Assembly (NCBI RefSeq): GCF_014205225.1
Contig: NZ_JACHNB010000001.1
Location: 5,313,501 to 5,377,500, forward strand
Direction of reading: 5' to 3'
DNA from: Actinoplanes octamycinicus
GTDB lineage: Bacteria > Actinomycetota > Actinomycetes > Mycobacteriales > Micromonosporaceae
DNA: 64,000 nucleotides
A model generated the notes under the pieces. It ran no database searches, was not told where the DNA came from, and saw only the letters and a program-made list of their open reading frames with translations. The translations under genes and the position numbers were made by a program. Below are positions 17,479-26,071 of the stretch, one piece after another; within the stretch, counting starts at the first letter, position 1, and each line of letters begins with the position of its first letter.

Positions 17479-17539
17479 CTAGATTTTTCGATCACTGCCG
17501 TTATTGTGAGGCGTCCTTACTGCCACGGGGGAGTCTCAC

Positions 17540-18946
17540 ATGTCTGCCGCCAGCCGTTTCGCCGCGATCACCACGTCCGAGCCACCCGCCGGGACCCGGG
17601 TGCTGTTCCGCACCGCTGTCGTGCTCGGCGGCAGCGTCGCCGGGCTGATGGCCGCCCGGGTGCTCAGCGACCACGCCGACCACGTGCTGATTGTCGAGCG
17701 CGACGACCTGGCCGCGCTCGACGTCTCCGACGAGCAGCTGGCCGCCGACCCGGTCGGCGCGACCGGTCCGCGGCCCGGGGTGCCGCAGGGCAGCCAGGTG
17801 CACGCCCTGCTGCCGTCCGGGCAGCGGCAGCTGGAGCGGTTCTTCCCCGGCTTCGGGCAGCAGGCGCTGGACGCCGGCGCGGTCGACCCGCCGCCCGGCA
17901 CCAACCGGTTCTACATGGACGGTGAGCTGCGCGACGACCCGCCGACCGGCCCGGCCGCCCAGGCGCTGATCTCCAGCCGGCCGTTCCTCGAGGCGCTGAT
18001 CCGCAACCGAGTCCTGGCCCTGCCGAACGTCCGGGCCGTGCACGGCCGGGCCGAGGGCCTGCGGATCGAGAACGGCGCGGTGACCGGCGTCCGGGTCGAC
18101 GGCGCCGAGCAGGACGCCGACTTCGTGGTCGACGCGACCGGCCGGTCCAGCCGGCTCAGCGACTGGCTGGAGGCGGACGGCTTCCCGCGCCCGCCGATGC
18201 AGCGGATGGGCATCAAGCTCAACTACGCCACCCAGCTCTTCCAGCGTCCGGCCGACGCCCCGGTCTGGACCTGCATCTCGATCGCCAACCCGGGCCCGGG
18301 CAAGGTGGCCCGGATCGGCGGCTTCACCCCGATCGAGGGGGACCGGTGGACGATGCTGGTCTCCGGTTACGCCGACGACAAGCCGGGCCGCGACGCCGAC
18401 GAGTACCGGGAGCGCTGCGTCCGGGACTTCCCGGCGGAGTTCGGCCGGGTGGCGACCGGGTCGGCGGCGGCCGGCGAGGTGGTCACCTACCACCAGGCGG
18501 ACAGCCGGCGCCGCGACTTCCACGTGCTGCGCCGCTTCCCGGCCCGGCTGGTCGCCGCCGGCGACGCGGTGGCCTCGTTCAACCCGGTCTACGGCCAGGG
18601 GATGACCTCGGCCATGCTGCACGCCTCCTGCCTGTCCGAGTACCTCCGCGGCGCTCCGGCGCTCGACCGGCCGGCGCTCTCCTACTTCGCCGACGTCAAG
18701 GTGGTGGTCGACGCCGCCTGGCAGGTGTCCACCATGGCCGACCTGGCGCTGCCGCACGTCGACGGCCCCTACCCGCGCGGCTACAAGATGATCCAGCGGA
18801 TCAGCGGGCTGATCTTCAAGGCGTCGATGCGGGACCGCCGGATCAACCTGCGGCTCGGCGAGGTGACCACGATGCTCGCCCACCCCAGCGCGCTGACCAG
18901 CCCCGGCTTCCTGCTGCGCGCGGTGGCGATCGGCGCCCGGGCCTGA
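17540..18946 (+). CDS. FAD-dependent monooxygenase-like oxidoreductase
   Basis: A 468-residue flavoprotein of the PHBH-like group. The dinucleotide-binding motif VVLGGSVAGLMAARVL ends in the acidic VERDD; the middle has DADFVVDATGRSSRLSDWL (DG-type motif) and the C-terminal FAD motif is AAGDAVASFNPVYGQGMTSA. Such proteins hydroxylate or epoxidise aromatic or polyketide substrates with NAD(P)H and O2; related actinomycete proteins are often annotated as squalene-monooxygenase-like. There is no biosynthetic cluster nearby, so the substrate is unknown. It ends at a strong hairpin at 18999. Confidence 0.87.
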   Translation: MSAASRFAAITTSEPPAGTRVLFRTAVVLGGSVAGLMAARVLSDHADHVLIVERDDLAALDVSDEQLAADPVGATGPRPGVPQGSQVHALLPSGQRQLERFFPGFGQQALDAGAVDPPPGTNRFYMDGELRDDPPTGPAAQALISSRPFLEALIRNRVLALPNVRAVHGRAEGLRIENGAVTGVRVDGAEQDADFVVDATGRSSRLSDWLEADGFPRPPMQRMGIKLNYATQLFQRPADAPVWTCISIANPGPGKVARIGGFTPIEGDRWTMLVSGYADDKPGRDADEYRERCVRDFPAEFGRVATGSAAAGEVVTYHQADSRRRDFHVLRRFPARLVAAGDAVASFNPVYGQGMTSAMLHASCLSEYLRGAPALDRPALSYFADVKVVVDAAWQVSTMADLALPHVDGPYPRGYKMIQRISGLIFKASMRDRRINLRLGEVTTMLAHPSALTSPGFLLRAVAIGARA

Positions 18947-18998
18947 CCGTTCCCGGTCCGCGGGCACGCGCCGGGTCCGCCGCGGCTCCGGACCGCCG

Positions 18999-19036
18999 CT
19001 TTCCGGTACGGCGGAAGCTCCCGCCGTACCGGAAAG
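18999..19036. terminator. TTCCGGTACG palindrome, likely bidirectional terminator
   Basis: Perfect 16-bp inverted repeat (CTTTCCGGTACGGCGG and complement) with loop AAGCTC, between the convergent monooxygenase and KAP NTPase genes. Its core, TTCCGGTACG/CGTACCGGAA, recurs in other intergenic spots of this window (33336, 43303, 47965, 61788). Confidence 0.75.
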
Positions 19037-19128
19037 CAGTCGAAGCGAACCGTGACCTCAAGCGGCCATCTCGACATGCCAGAGCATGACCGTCGGCGTG
19101 CCGGCGAAGGCGCCCGCAGGGCCGCCGA

Positions 19129-21771
19129 TCAGATGCGGCCGGGTGGCTCGAAGCGCAGCCGCCGGACCATCTCCAGCCGCACGGCCAGCCGCCCGGCCGT
19201 GAGGTCCCGCCACGGCGGGCGCGGGGCGAGCCAGTCGCGCAGCGGCCGCCAAGCCTCGGCGGCCGTCCCCTCCGGCTCGTCGGCCACGGCGCCCAGGGTG
19301 GCCGGGACACTCGCGGCCGCCTTGGCGAAGACGGCGTCGGCCACCGTGGACGGTCCGGCGTTGATCGCCGCCAGCAGGCAGACGACGTGCCGCTCCGGCG
19401 GGAACCGGTCACCCGGCTGCAGCGGCGGCCGCATCGCGAGCAGCAGCTGGCACGTGTTGACGAACCGTTTGACCTGGCGGGGCGTGTCCCCGACCAGCGG
19501 CGCCAGCGACTCGATGAACTCCAGGTCCGGTGGGCTGAGGCTGAGCTGGCTGGTCTCGATCCGCAGCGTCGACGAGCGCTGTCCGAGCATCAGCTTCAGC
19601 ACCTCCCGCTCGCGCTCGCCGACGTGCAGGTCGACGACGCCGGACGGGACGGGATCTCCGGCCGGGCCCCGGGTGCTCGCCGTGAGCAGCCCACGGACCA
19701 GCTGCATCCGGGCCTCGGCGGTGAGCGGCTGCACCCAGTACGGCAGCTGGAAGATCTTCTCCAGGTAGTGGCGCGGCGCCGGGCGGCGGTCGTCCTGACC
19801 GGTTTCGGTCAGCACGGGAAGCTGGTCGGTGAGCGCCGCGCTCAGCCACCGGGTGTCCACCGCGACCACCACCACGAACATCTCGAAGGCGAGCAGCAGG
19901 TGCACCGCCTCGAGCACCTCGACAACCTTGTCCGGCGGGCAGCGGTCCAGGTCGTCGATGTAGAGCACGATCCGGTTGGGCAGGGCCGGGTCGCCCTTGC
20001 CGGCCAGCCGGTCGGTGTTGTTGGCGCCCAGCTGGTTCTGGATGTCCAGCAGATCCCGCCGGACCCGGGACAGCAGACCCAGCCGGCGCCGGTAGTCCGA
20101 GCTGCGCTCGTCGGCGAACTGGACGAAGACCCGCTCCGGCGTCAGCTCCGCGATCCGCTGCCGCAGCGACTCGGTGCGCCGATCCAGCACCTCCCGGGCG
20201 GCCTGGGCGGCGGCCAGCCGTTGCTCGGCGTCGTCGAGCCGGCGGGCGGCCTCGTCGGCCCGGCGGTCGCGGTCGGCCAGCTCGCGCGCGATGTCCTCGC
20301 GGACCTTCGCCTCGGCCGCCTCCAGATCGGCGATGACCCGCTGGGACCAGCCGGTGGCGGCGCGGATCGCGCCGGTCGCCACCGGGACCACCGCGGTCAG
20401 GCCGCCGAGCAGCGAGACCAGCGGCGGCACGTCCAGGACGGTCAGCACCCACGCGACCACCGGGATGACCGCGGCGCCCAGGCTGAGCAGCACGATCCGC
20501 GAGCGTTTCCGCCAGTACGGCCCGACCGGCTTGCGCAGTTGTGTCTTCGCCTCGCTCACCGCGTCCAGCAGCGCCGCGCCGTCCTGACCGACGATGTCCA
20601 GCCGTCGCTCCGCCCAGGCCGCGCCGAGCGCTTCGCGCAGGGCGTCCCGGCCCTGGTCGGCGAGCAGCGCCTCGGTCCGTGCGGGCGCGGCGTCCCGGGC
20701 CGCCATCGCCTCGTTCATGGCGAACGCCAGCTCCACCGTCGCGTCCCACACCTCGCTGGCGCGGGCGCCGACCTGTTCCGCCGACTGACCGACGCGTTCC
20801 TGCTCGGCCTGCAACTCCGCTTCCAGCGGCTTGCGGGCGGTGTCCACCAGATTGGTCGGCAGTCTCGGGGTGCCGAGCTCGCCGAAGATCCGTTCCAGCA
20901 GGCCGGCCCAGAGGTCGCCCTGCACGTACTCCCAGGCGTTGAACTCGATCTGCCGGATCTGCTGCCAGACCGGCGCCTGGTCCTGCTCCGTCCCGTCGAC
21001 CAGCTCGCCGAGCCGGTGGATCCGGGTCTTGACCGCCTGCATCAGGAAGCTCTTGCCGCTGCCCCAGTCGCCGAACAGCCCGATCGCCAGCGGTGGCGTC
21101 AGATCCCGGGAGGCCAGCAGGTAGGCGAAGGCGTCCGCCTCGGCGTCGATGCCGATCAGGTCGTGCCCGGCGTCGATCCGGTCGGAGGCGTAGGCCGGCA
21201 GGTCCACCGGCTGCCGCGGGTTGGTGCCACGCAGCCACGCGCGCAGCGACACACCGGCCCGGGGCGCTTGGTCCGCCTCGGTCCGCAGCCACCTTTCGTA
21301 CGAGGTGCGCACCGCGTCCAGGGTGTCGCCGCCGGCGGCCAGCGCGCCGGTCAGCGGCCCGGTCAGCTCGGTGTCCCCGCCGAGCAGCGCACCGAGCACG
21401 TGGTAGAGGCGGACCTTGTCGCTGGCCCGCCGCGGCAACCGGTCGAAGACCGCCTGGGTGAGCGGGGACAGGTCCGGCGGGCCGGTCACCTCGGCGGCCC
21501 GGCGTTGCAGCTCGTCCGGCGCGACGCGGGGATAGGTCGGCGGCAGCACGTCGCGGGCGGTCAGTCCGAAGTGGTCGAGCAGCACGAACGCCTCGCCCTC
21601 GGCGTCCGGATGGGCCAGCAGCAGCCCGACCAGCAGGTCGAAGCCGGTGACCGGCGGTCCGTCCGGGCCCGGCGGCCGGCCCTCCCGGTGCGCGGCGGCG
21701 GCGCCCGCCCAGCGCAGCGCCCGCTGGGCGGAATCGGAGAGCTGGCGGTAAACGGTGGTCGGAACGGCCAT
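19129..21771 (-). CDS. KAP-type P-loop NTPase with Clp-N-like N-terminal domain and TM hairpin
   Basis: An 880-residue protein with a clear ribosome site (CAGGAGT) before ATG 21771. Residues 1-170 resemble a Clp N-terminal/repeat domain (SDSAQRALRWAGAAAAHREG; LLVGLLLAHPDAEGEAFVLL). The NTPase begins SRDLTPPLAIGLFGDWGSGKS (Walker A about residue 230-240), is split by two membrane helices at about 424-475 and a coiled coil (about 485-570), and resumes with IVLYIDDLDRCPPDKVVEVLEA (Walker B, about 600). This is the KAP layout. KAP NTPases are STAND-like and frequent in antiviral systems. Upstream are a two-TM miniprotein and, divergently, an HTH-nuclease fusion, so a defence locus is possible. 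Confidence 0.85.
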   Translation of the reverse strand: MAVPTTVYRQLSDSAQRALRWAGAAAAHREGRPPGPDGPPVTGFDLLVGLLLAHPDAEGEAFVLLDHFGLTARDVLPPTYPRVAPDELQRRAAEVTGPPDLSPLTQAVFDRLPRRASDKVRLYHVLGALLGGDTELTGPLTGALAAGGDTLDAVRTSYERWLRTEADQAPRAGVSLRAWLRGTNPRQPVDLPAYASDRIDAGHDLIGIDAEADAFAYLLASRDLTPPLAIGLFGDWGSGKSFLMQAVKTRIHRLGELVDGTEQDQAPVWQQIRQIEFNAWEYVQGDLWAGLLERIFGELGTPRLPTNLVDTARKPLEAELQAEQERVGQSAEQVGARASEVWDATVELAFAMNEAMAARDAAPARTEALLADQGRDALREALGAAWAERRLDIVGQDGAALLDAVSEAKTQLRKPVGPYWRKRSRIVLLSLGAAVIPVVAWVLTVLDVPPLVSLLGGLTAVVPVATGAIRAATGWSQRVIADLEAAEAKVREDIARELADRDRRADEAARRLDDAEQRLAAAQAAREVLDRRTESLRQRIAELTPERVFVQFADERSSDYRRRLGLLSRVRRDLLDIQNQLGANNTDRLAGKGDPALPNRIVLYIDDLDRCPPDKVVEVLEAVHLLLAFEMFVVVVAVDTRWLSAALTDQLPVLTETGQDDRRPAPRHYLEKIFQLPYWVQPLTAEARMQLVRGLLTASTRGPAGDPVPSGVVDLHVGEREREVLKLMLGQRSSTLRIETSQLSLSPPDLEFIESLAPLVGDTPRQVKRFVNTCQLLLAMRPPLQPGDRFPPERHVVCLLAAINAGPSTVADAVFAKAAASVPATLGAVADEPEGTAAEAWRPLRDWLAPRPPWRDLTAGRLAVRLEMVRRLRFEPPGRI

Positions 21772-21881
21772 GGCGGACTCCTGGCCTCGGACAGACGAGA
21801 GCCCCAGCCTGGCACCAGCCCGGCCGGGGCTCTGTCACCTGCGGGACACGTGCGACGGCGAACCGGCCGGGTCGGATTGCA

Positions 21882-22076
21882 TCACCACAGCAGGGCCAGC
21901 ACAGCGACCCCGATGCCGAGCGCGGCGCCGAAGGCGATGCCGGACCGCATCACGACACCGGGCAGCGCGGCGCCGTCCAGCTGGGTCAGCCAGCCGGCGA
22001 GGACCGCGGTCAGCAACGCCACCAGGACGACGATCGTCGCCAGCAAAGCCCGGATCACCATCACTGCCTGCACCAT
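21882..22076 (-). CDS. 64-residue two-TM membrane miniprotein
   Basis: The frame starts at ATG 22076 after a GGGGGAAC site and ends at TGA 21882. It encodes two hydrophobic helices (residues about 7-27 and 40-63) with a short linker (LTQLDGAALPGV) and ends LALLW. It precedes the KAP NTPase gene by about 110 bp in the same direction and is divergent from the HTH-nuclease gene. Small two-TM proteins are common membrane-acting effectors or partners in defence loci; that role here is inference only. Confidence 0.55.
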   Translation of the reverse strand: MVQAVMVIRALLATIVVLVALLTAVLAGWLTQLDGAALPGVVMRSGIAFGAALGIGVAVLALLW

Positions 22077-22136
22077 GTTCCCCCGTCTTGATACGAAGCT
22101 GAACACGGGAACGCTATATGCTGCGAGCCAGGCGTT

Positions 22137-22172
22137 ATGTTCGACTGAATAATGTCGAACGAAAGCGAACAT
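22137..22172. promoter_or_regulatory. Inverted-repeat operator candidate before the HTH-nuclease gene
   Basis: GTTCGAC (22139-22145) and GTCGAAC (22154-22160) form a perfect inverted repeat with an 8-bp spacer. A further CGAACAT (22166-22172) pairs with ATGTTCG (22137-22143), so two palindromes share a half site. The array ends 13 bp before the GTG start, a good place for autoregulation by the encoded HTH domain. Confidence 0.55.
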
Positions 22173-22185
22173 CCGGGAGGCGGGC

Positions 22186-23079
22186 GTGGCCGAAGAAGAC
22201 GATCTGACGGTTCTCGCGATGGAGCTGAACCGGCTCATGGCCGCCAAGAACTGGCAGATCGCCACTCTGGTCCGGGAGTCCGCACGTGGACGGACTGCGG
22301 TCAGCCAGGCCCTGAACGCGCGCCGGGGACGGCCGGTGCCGTCGGTGGGCACCGTGGTGGCCATCTGCCGGGCGCTCGGGGTCGACGATCAGCCTCTGGT
22401 CGATCTGCTGCGCCGAGCCCGGATGACGCCGAGCACGACGACGCCCGTGCCGACGGTGGGCGACAGACCCGGTGCGGCAGGCGTGGCAACGGCGTCGAGC
22501 GGCACGGTATTCAACCCGTTGGATCTGCGAAACTTGGTACGCAGCGTCGAACGGGAACTTGAGTCCGTGCCGCCCGTGCCGCTCGACGCGGAGGTGTTCT
22601 CCGACGACGACGGTCTATTCGCCCTCTACTACACCGGTAAGCATCCGCTGTACCGACCGATCTCCTCGCCGCAGTGCGTCACGCCGATCTACCTGGGTTC
22701 GGTCCGTGTCGCACGGTCGCCGTCGGTCGTCTCGCGAAGCGGTCTCCGGGTCCGGGCGGCGGCTCACCGGCGCTCGATCGAGCAGTGCTCCGATCTGAAG
22801 ACGGCCGACTTCCGGGTGCGCGCGCTGCCGACCGTGGCGATGTTCATCCCCGAAGCCGAAGGCCTCATGCGGAGCCGGCACCGGCCTGTGTGGAACGCGG
22901 TGGTGACCGGATTCGGGAATCATCCGGGTGGCACGGGCCGATTGGGCGCCCCGCGCAGTGATTGGGACGAGTTGCATCCGGGCCGGCAGTGGGCGGCGCC
23001 GATGGCGTCGAGTCGACGGACCGCGGGGGAACTACGAGAAGCCGTCGAGCGGCACTTCTCGGAGCACCCGCCGGCCTGA
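22186..23079 (+). CDS. XRE-type HTH fused to Eco29kI-family GIY-YIG restriction nuclease
   Basis: A 297-residue fusion starting at GTG 22186 with GGGAGG upstream. Residues 8-75 form a Cro/CI-like HTH (ELNRLMAAKNWQIATLV; GRTAVSQALNARRGR; GTVVAICRALGV). From residue 108, FNPLDLRNLVRSVERELE starts an Eco29kI-type domain: GLFALYYTG (143-151), PIYLG (167-171), R190 and H194, E225 in IPEAEGLMRSRHRPVWN, N237, then GFGNHPGG and WDELHPGRQWA. The GIY tyrosine position appears to be Phe145; the other catalytic positions look kept. Eco29kI cuts CCGCGG and normally has a methyltransferase partner; none is present here. Codon use contains more A/T-ending codons than its neighbours, suggesting transfer. A self-regulated orphan nuclease is the best reading. 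Confidence 0.8.
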   Translation: MAEEDDLTVLAMELNRLMAAKNWQIATLVRESARGRTAVSQALNARRGRPVPSVGTVVAICRALGVDDQPLVDLLRRARMTPSTTTPVPTVGDRPGAAGVATASSGTVFNPLDLRNLVRSVERELESVPPVPLDAEVFSDDDGLFALYYTGKHPLYRPISSPQCVTPIYLGSVRVARSPSVVSRSGLRVRAAAHRRSIEQCSDLKTADFRVRALPTVAMFIPEAEGLMRSRHRPVWNAVVTGFGNHPGGTGRLGAPRSDWDELHPGRQWAAPMASSRRTAGELREAVERHFSEHPPA

Positions 23080-23086
23080 CCCAGCG

Positions 23087-23118
23087 CCGGTGGCGCCGGC
23101 ATCAGCCGGCGCCACCGG
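23087..23118. terminator. Bidirectional hairpin terminator
   Basis: A perfect 14-bp stem (CCGGTGGCGCCGGC and complement) with loop ATCA lies between the convergent HTH-nuclease and M14 peptidase genes. Confidence 0.8.
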
Positions 23119-23129
23119 GGTGGGTGCGG

Positions 23130-25871
23130 TCAGCCGACCACCGCGCGCAGCGGGATGCCGGCCGCCTTCAGGTCGGTCACCAGATCACGCAGGAACGGGT
23201 GCTCGTCCGGCTGCAGGCCGTCCGGGTTGGGGATGGTGAGGTAGCCGGAACCGCCGATCACCGAGGCGGTCGCGGCGCCGGTGTGGCGGTTCACCACGGC
23301 CTGCGCCCGGGCCAGGTCGGCGGCGGCCACCTGGATCCGGCTGGGCCGCCACTCGCCGCCCAGGTTGGCCGGGGCCGGCCGGCTCGCGGCGGCGGCGCGG
23401 GCCGGGTCCGGGCTGGTGGCGCGCAGCGCGGACGGGGTGCCGGCCGGGGCGAGCAGCGTGTTGGCGAGCAGGTGCTGGCCGCTCTCGTTGTAGCCGCGGA
23501 ACAGCGGGTTGAAGGCGAACAGCACGGCGCGCCCGGCGCCGGTCGGTTCGTCCACCACCACGGCGGTGCCCTGGAGCAGGTCGTCGCCGACGGTGTAGCC
23601 GTTGTGCCAGAACGTGTCACCGGCCGGGTAGCGCAGCACGTTCACGCCGGTGCTGCTCGGGGTGAGGATCGGGTCGTCGTTGTTGAACTCGAAGTCCTCG
23701 GCCGGGCGGCCCGCCGCGACCGGGCTGGCCGGGTCGACGTCGACCCGGAAGTGCGACCCGATCACCAGGTAGTCGTCCGGCTTGGCGACCTCCGTGGTGG
23801 AGGTCAGGCCGGCGGCCCGGGCCAGCCGGGTGCCCTCGTTGCGCAGCCCGACGTAGGTGTGCCCCTGGGCGATCCAGGCCCGCAGGTTCGCCTGGCCGGC
23901 CGCGGTGAGGCCACCGGTCGGGTTGCTGCCGTCCGGGACCAGCAGCACCGTGCGGCCGGTGAACGCCGGGGTGTTGTCGTTGATGTCGGCGGTGGTCACC
24001 GGCTTCAGGTCGAGGCCCCACCGGCTGCCCAGCACGTAACGCGCCTCGCCGTAGGAGCCGGAGGTGGTGGAGATGCCGGCGCCGCGGAACAGGCCGACGT
24101 CGGGCCGGGTGAGCGCGGCGCCGGCGGCCGGCTTGCGGCTCGGGGTCAGGGTCACGCCCAGTGAGCGGGCCAGCCGGTCGGTGTCCCGGGTGATCGCGGC
24201 GGCCGGCACCCGGACCAGGGCGCCGTCCCGGACCGGCCCGGCGCCCTGGCCGAGCAGCCGGAAGGTGAGCTGCGCGGCGGAGGCCGAGTCGAGCGGGTAG
24301 CTGTAGGAGCCCTTGGCCGGGGCGTGCCCGGCGCGACCGCCCTCGATCCGCCGGACCAGGTCGGCGCGGGGCCGGACGGTGTCGCCGGTGTAGAGGGTGT
24401 CGATGCCCATCAGCAGCGGGTTGCTCCACGAGGACACGTCGTAGAAGTACGGGAACGGGACGTACGGGTCCTCGCCCAGGGTGGCCTGGATCCAGTGCTT
24501 CTGCGGCTGCTCCATCGGGATCCAGTAGGCGCCGGCCGGCACGGTGACGTTCTTCGCGGTGCGGCCGCCGAAGACGTGCGCGTCGCGTACCGTAACCGGC
24601 TTTTTGATCTCATAGACCTCGACGTCCATCCCGCGCAGCCGCTCGACCAGACGGCGCACGTCGCCGAGCTGACGGTCCGGCAGCAGGAAGTACGACCTGA
24701 TCTTGAGATTCGGGACCGGGAACTGGACGGTGTTCTCCGGCTGGACCACCTCGTTCGGTTCCAGCGTGCCGGCCCGGCCCTCGGCCAGCGCGTCCGCCCA
24801 GATCTTGTAGTAGCCGCTGAGCACCTCGCGCTTGTTGGCGGCCGCCCAGCCGAGCGTCGCCCACTGGGTGTTGAACTGCTGCTGCACCCGGTCCTGGACC
24901 GCGGAGGCGCTGCCCTTCTCGTAGGTCATCCCGGCCGCGCCGAACCCGGTCGCCGGAACCGTGTCGCCGTAACCCATGTAGAACAGGTCATAGGTGTCGT
25001 AGTTGAAGTAGCACTCGGTGGTGACCGTCTCGGTGCAGGCGCCGTTGTAGCCGAAACCGGCCTTGTTCGCCGCGCCGATCCGGTTGATCCAGTCGACCGG
25101 CTCGTCGGCGATCTCGTGGTGGATCGGGTCCGCGTTCGGCGGGAAGAAGTACTGCCGGCCGCCCATCTCGTGAGCGTCGATGAAGACCTGCGGCGGATAC
25201 TTCCGGAGCAGGTCGATCTTGCGGTCGGTCTCCGGCTGGGTGCGCGCGAACCAGTCCCGGTTCAGGTCGAAGCCGTACTCGTTCTGCCGCCGCACCGCGT
25301 CCCGGCCGTCCGGGTTCTGGGTCGGCAGGATCACCGTGATCAGGTTGTCGTTGCGCTCCTGGACCGCGCAGGACAGACCGGCGGCCAGCTCGTAGAGCGT
25401 CTTCAGCGAGGCGTCCGCGCCGCTGGTCTCGCCGCCGTGCACGTTGCCGGCGATCCAGACGACGGCCGGTTCGCCGGCCGCGGTCCGCCGGGCCTGGGTC
25501 GCGCTGGTCCGCCGCGGGTCGCGCAGGTCGCGCAGGTCGTCCAGGGTGCGCTGGGTGACCCGCTTGCCGGAGACCACCGCGTAGTTCAGCGGCTGGCCGA
25601 GGACGCTGGTGCCCATCGTGCCGGTGGTCACCCGGTTCGAGGCCTGATCGACGGCGCTCAGGTAACCGCGGATCTCGGTGTTGGTGACCACCCGCTGCTG
25701 GCCGAGGCCGAGCGGGAAGCCGAGGAACTGCTCCGGGCTGGGCACGTCGCCGAGGTGCGCGGCCGGGTCGGTGCTGCACTTGGCGCCGGCGTTCGCCGGG
25801 GTCCCGGCGAGGTGCGGGGTCAGGGCAGCCACCAGGAGCACTGCCAGAGCCGAGGGTTTCAGAAGCCGCAT
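23130..25871 (-). CDS. Secreted M14-family zinc carboxypeptidase
   Basis: A 913-residue protein with a signal peptide (residues 1-28, cleavage near ANAGA). Zinc ligands are H145 and E148 (GNVHGGETS) and the later His in IDAHEMGG; substrate-binding NR appears in FDLNRDW and the catalytic Glu in MTYEKG. The peptidase domain spans about 60-400. A long C-terminal part follows, including a glutamine-amidotransferase-like/ThuA-like stretch (VLLVPDGSNPTGGLTAAGQANLRAWIAQGHTY in segments). This layout matches large actinomycete M14 peptidases. It would act outside the cell on peptides or wall-derived peptides. It stands alone. Confidence 0.9.
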   Translation of the reverse strand: MRLLKPSALAVLLVAALTPHLAGTPANAGAKCSTDPAAHLGDVPSPEQFLGFPLGLGQQRVVTNTEIRGYLSAVDQASNRVTTGTMGTSVLGQPLNYAVVSGKRVTQRTLDDLRDLRDPRRTSATQARRTAAGEPAVVWIAGNVHGGETSGADASLKTLYELAAGLSCAVQERNDNLITVILPTQNPDGRDAVRRQNEYGFDLNRDWFARTQPETDRKIDLLRKYPPQVFIDAHEMGGRQYFFPPNADPIHHEIADEPVDWINRIGAANKAGFGYNGACTETVTTECYFNYDTYDLFYMGYGDTVPATGFGAAGMTYEKGSASAVQDRVQQQFNTQWATLGWAAANKREVLSGYYKIWADALAEGRAGTLEPNEVVQPENTVQFPVPNLKIRSYFLLPDRQLGDVRRLVERLRGMDVEVYEIKKPVTVRDAHVFGGRTAKNVTVPAGAYWIPMEQPQKHWIQATLGEDPYVPFPYFYDVSSWSNPLLMGIDTLYTGDTVRPRADLVRRIEGGRAGHAPAKGSYSYPLDSASAAQLTFRLLGQGAGPVRDGALVRVPAAAITRDTDRLARSLGVTLTPSRKPAAGAALTRPDVGLFRGAGISTTSGSYGEARYVLGSRWGLDLKPVTTADINDNTPAFTGRTVLLVPDGSNPTGGLTAAGQANLRAWIAQGHTYVGLRNEGTRLARAAGLTSTTEVAKPDDYLVIGSHFRVDVDPASPVAAGRPAEDFEFNNDDPILTPSSTGVNVLRYPAGDTFWHNGYTVGDDLLQGTAVVVDEPTGAGRAVLFAFNPLFRGYNESGQHLLANTLLAPAGTPSALRATSPDPARAAAASRPAPANLGGEWRPSRIQVAAADLARAQAVVNRHTGAATASVIGGSGYLTIPNPDGLQPDEHPFLRDLVTDLKAAGIPLRAVVG

Positions 25872-26071
25872 CGTGTCCCCGTTCCGTCGGGCGATGAGTG
25901 ACGCGAAACGATCAGCAGCCTATGTCCTGCCATTTGGGACGGTCAATGAACCGGCGAATCCGCATTGTCGCGGACGAATGGGTTGCGCCGCGGGTCCTGG
26001 GCTGGTGGTGGCCGGCGACCACGGACCGGCGTGTGGCCCTCCAGTCCTGGTTGGAGCGTCGGCCGGCGTGC

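Noticed and set aside
19409..21838. Other long frames on both strands across the KAP gene.
   Set aside because: Shadow frames caused by the high GC content; Arg/Gly/Pro/Gln-rich and without motifs, whereas the KAP frame shows Walker A and B and TM helices.
22088..22120. TTGATA and TATATG as a -35/-10 pair for the HTH-nuclease gene.
   Set aside because: The spacer is 21 bp, too long for a standard sigma-70 promoter, so it was not listed.
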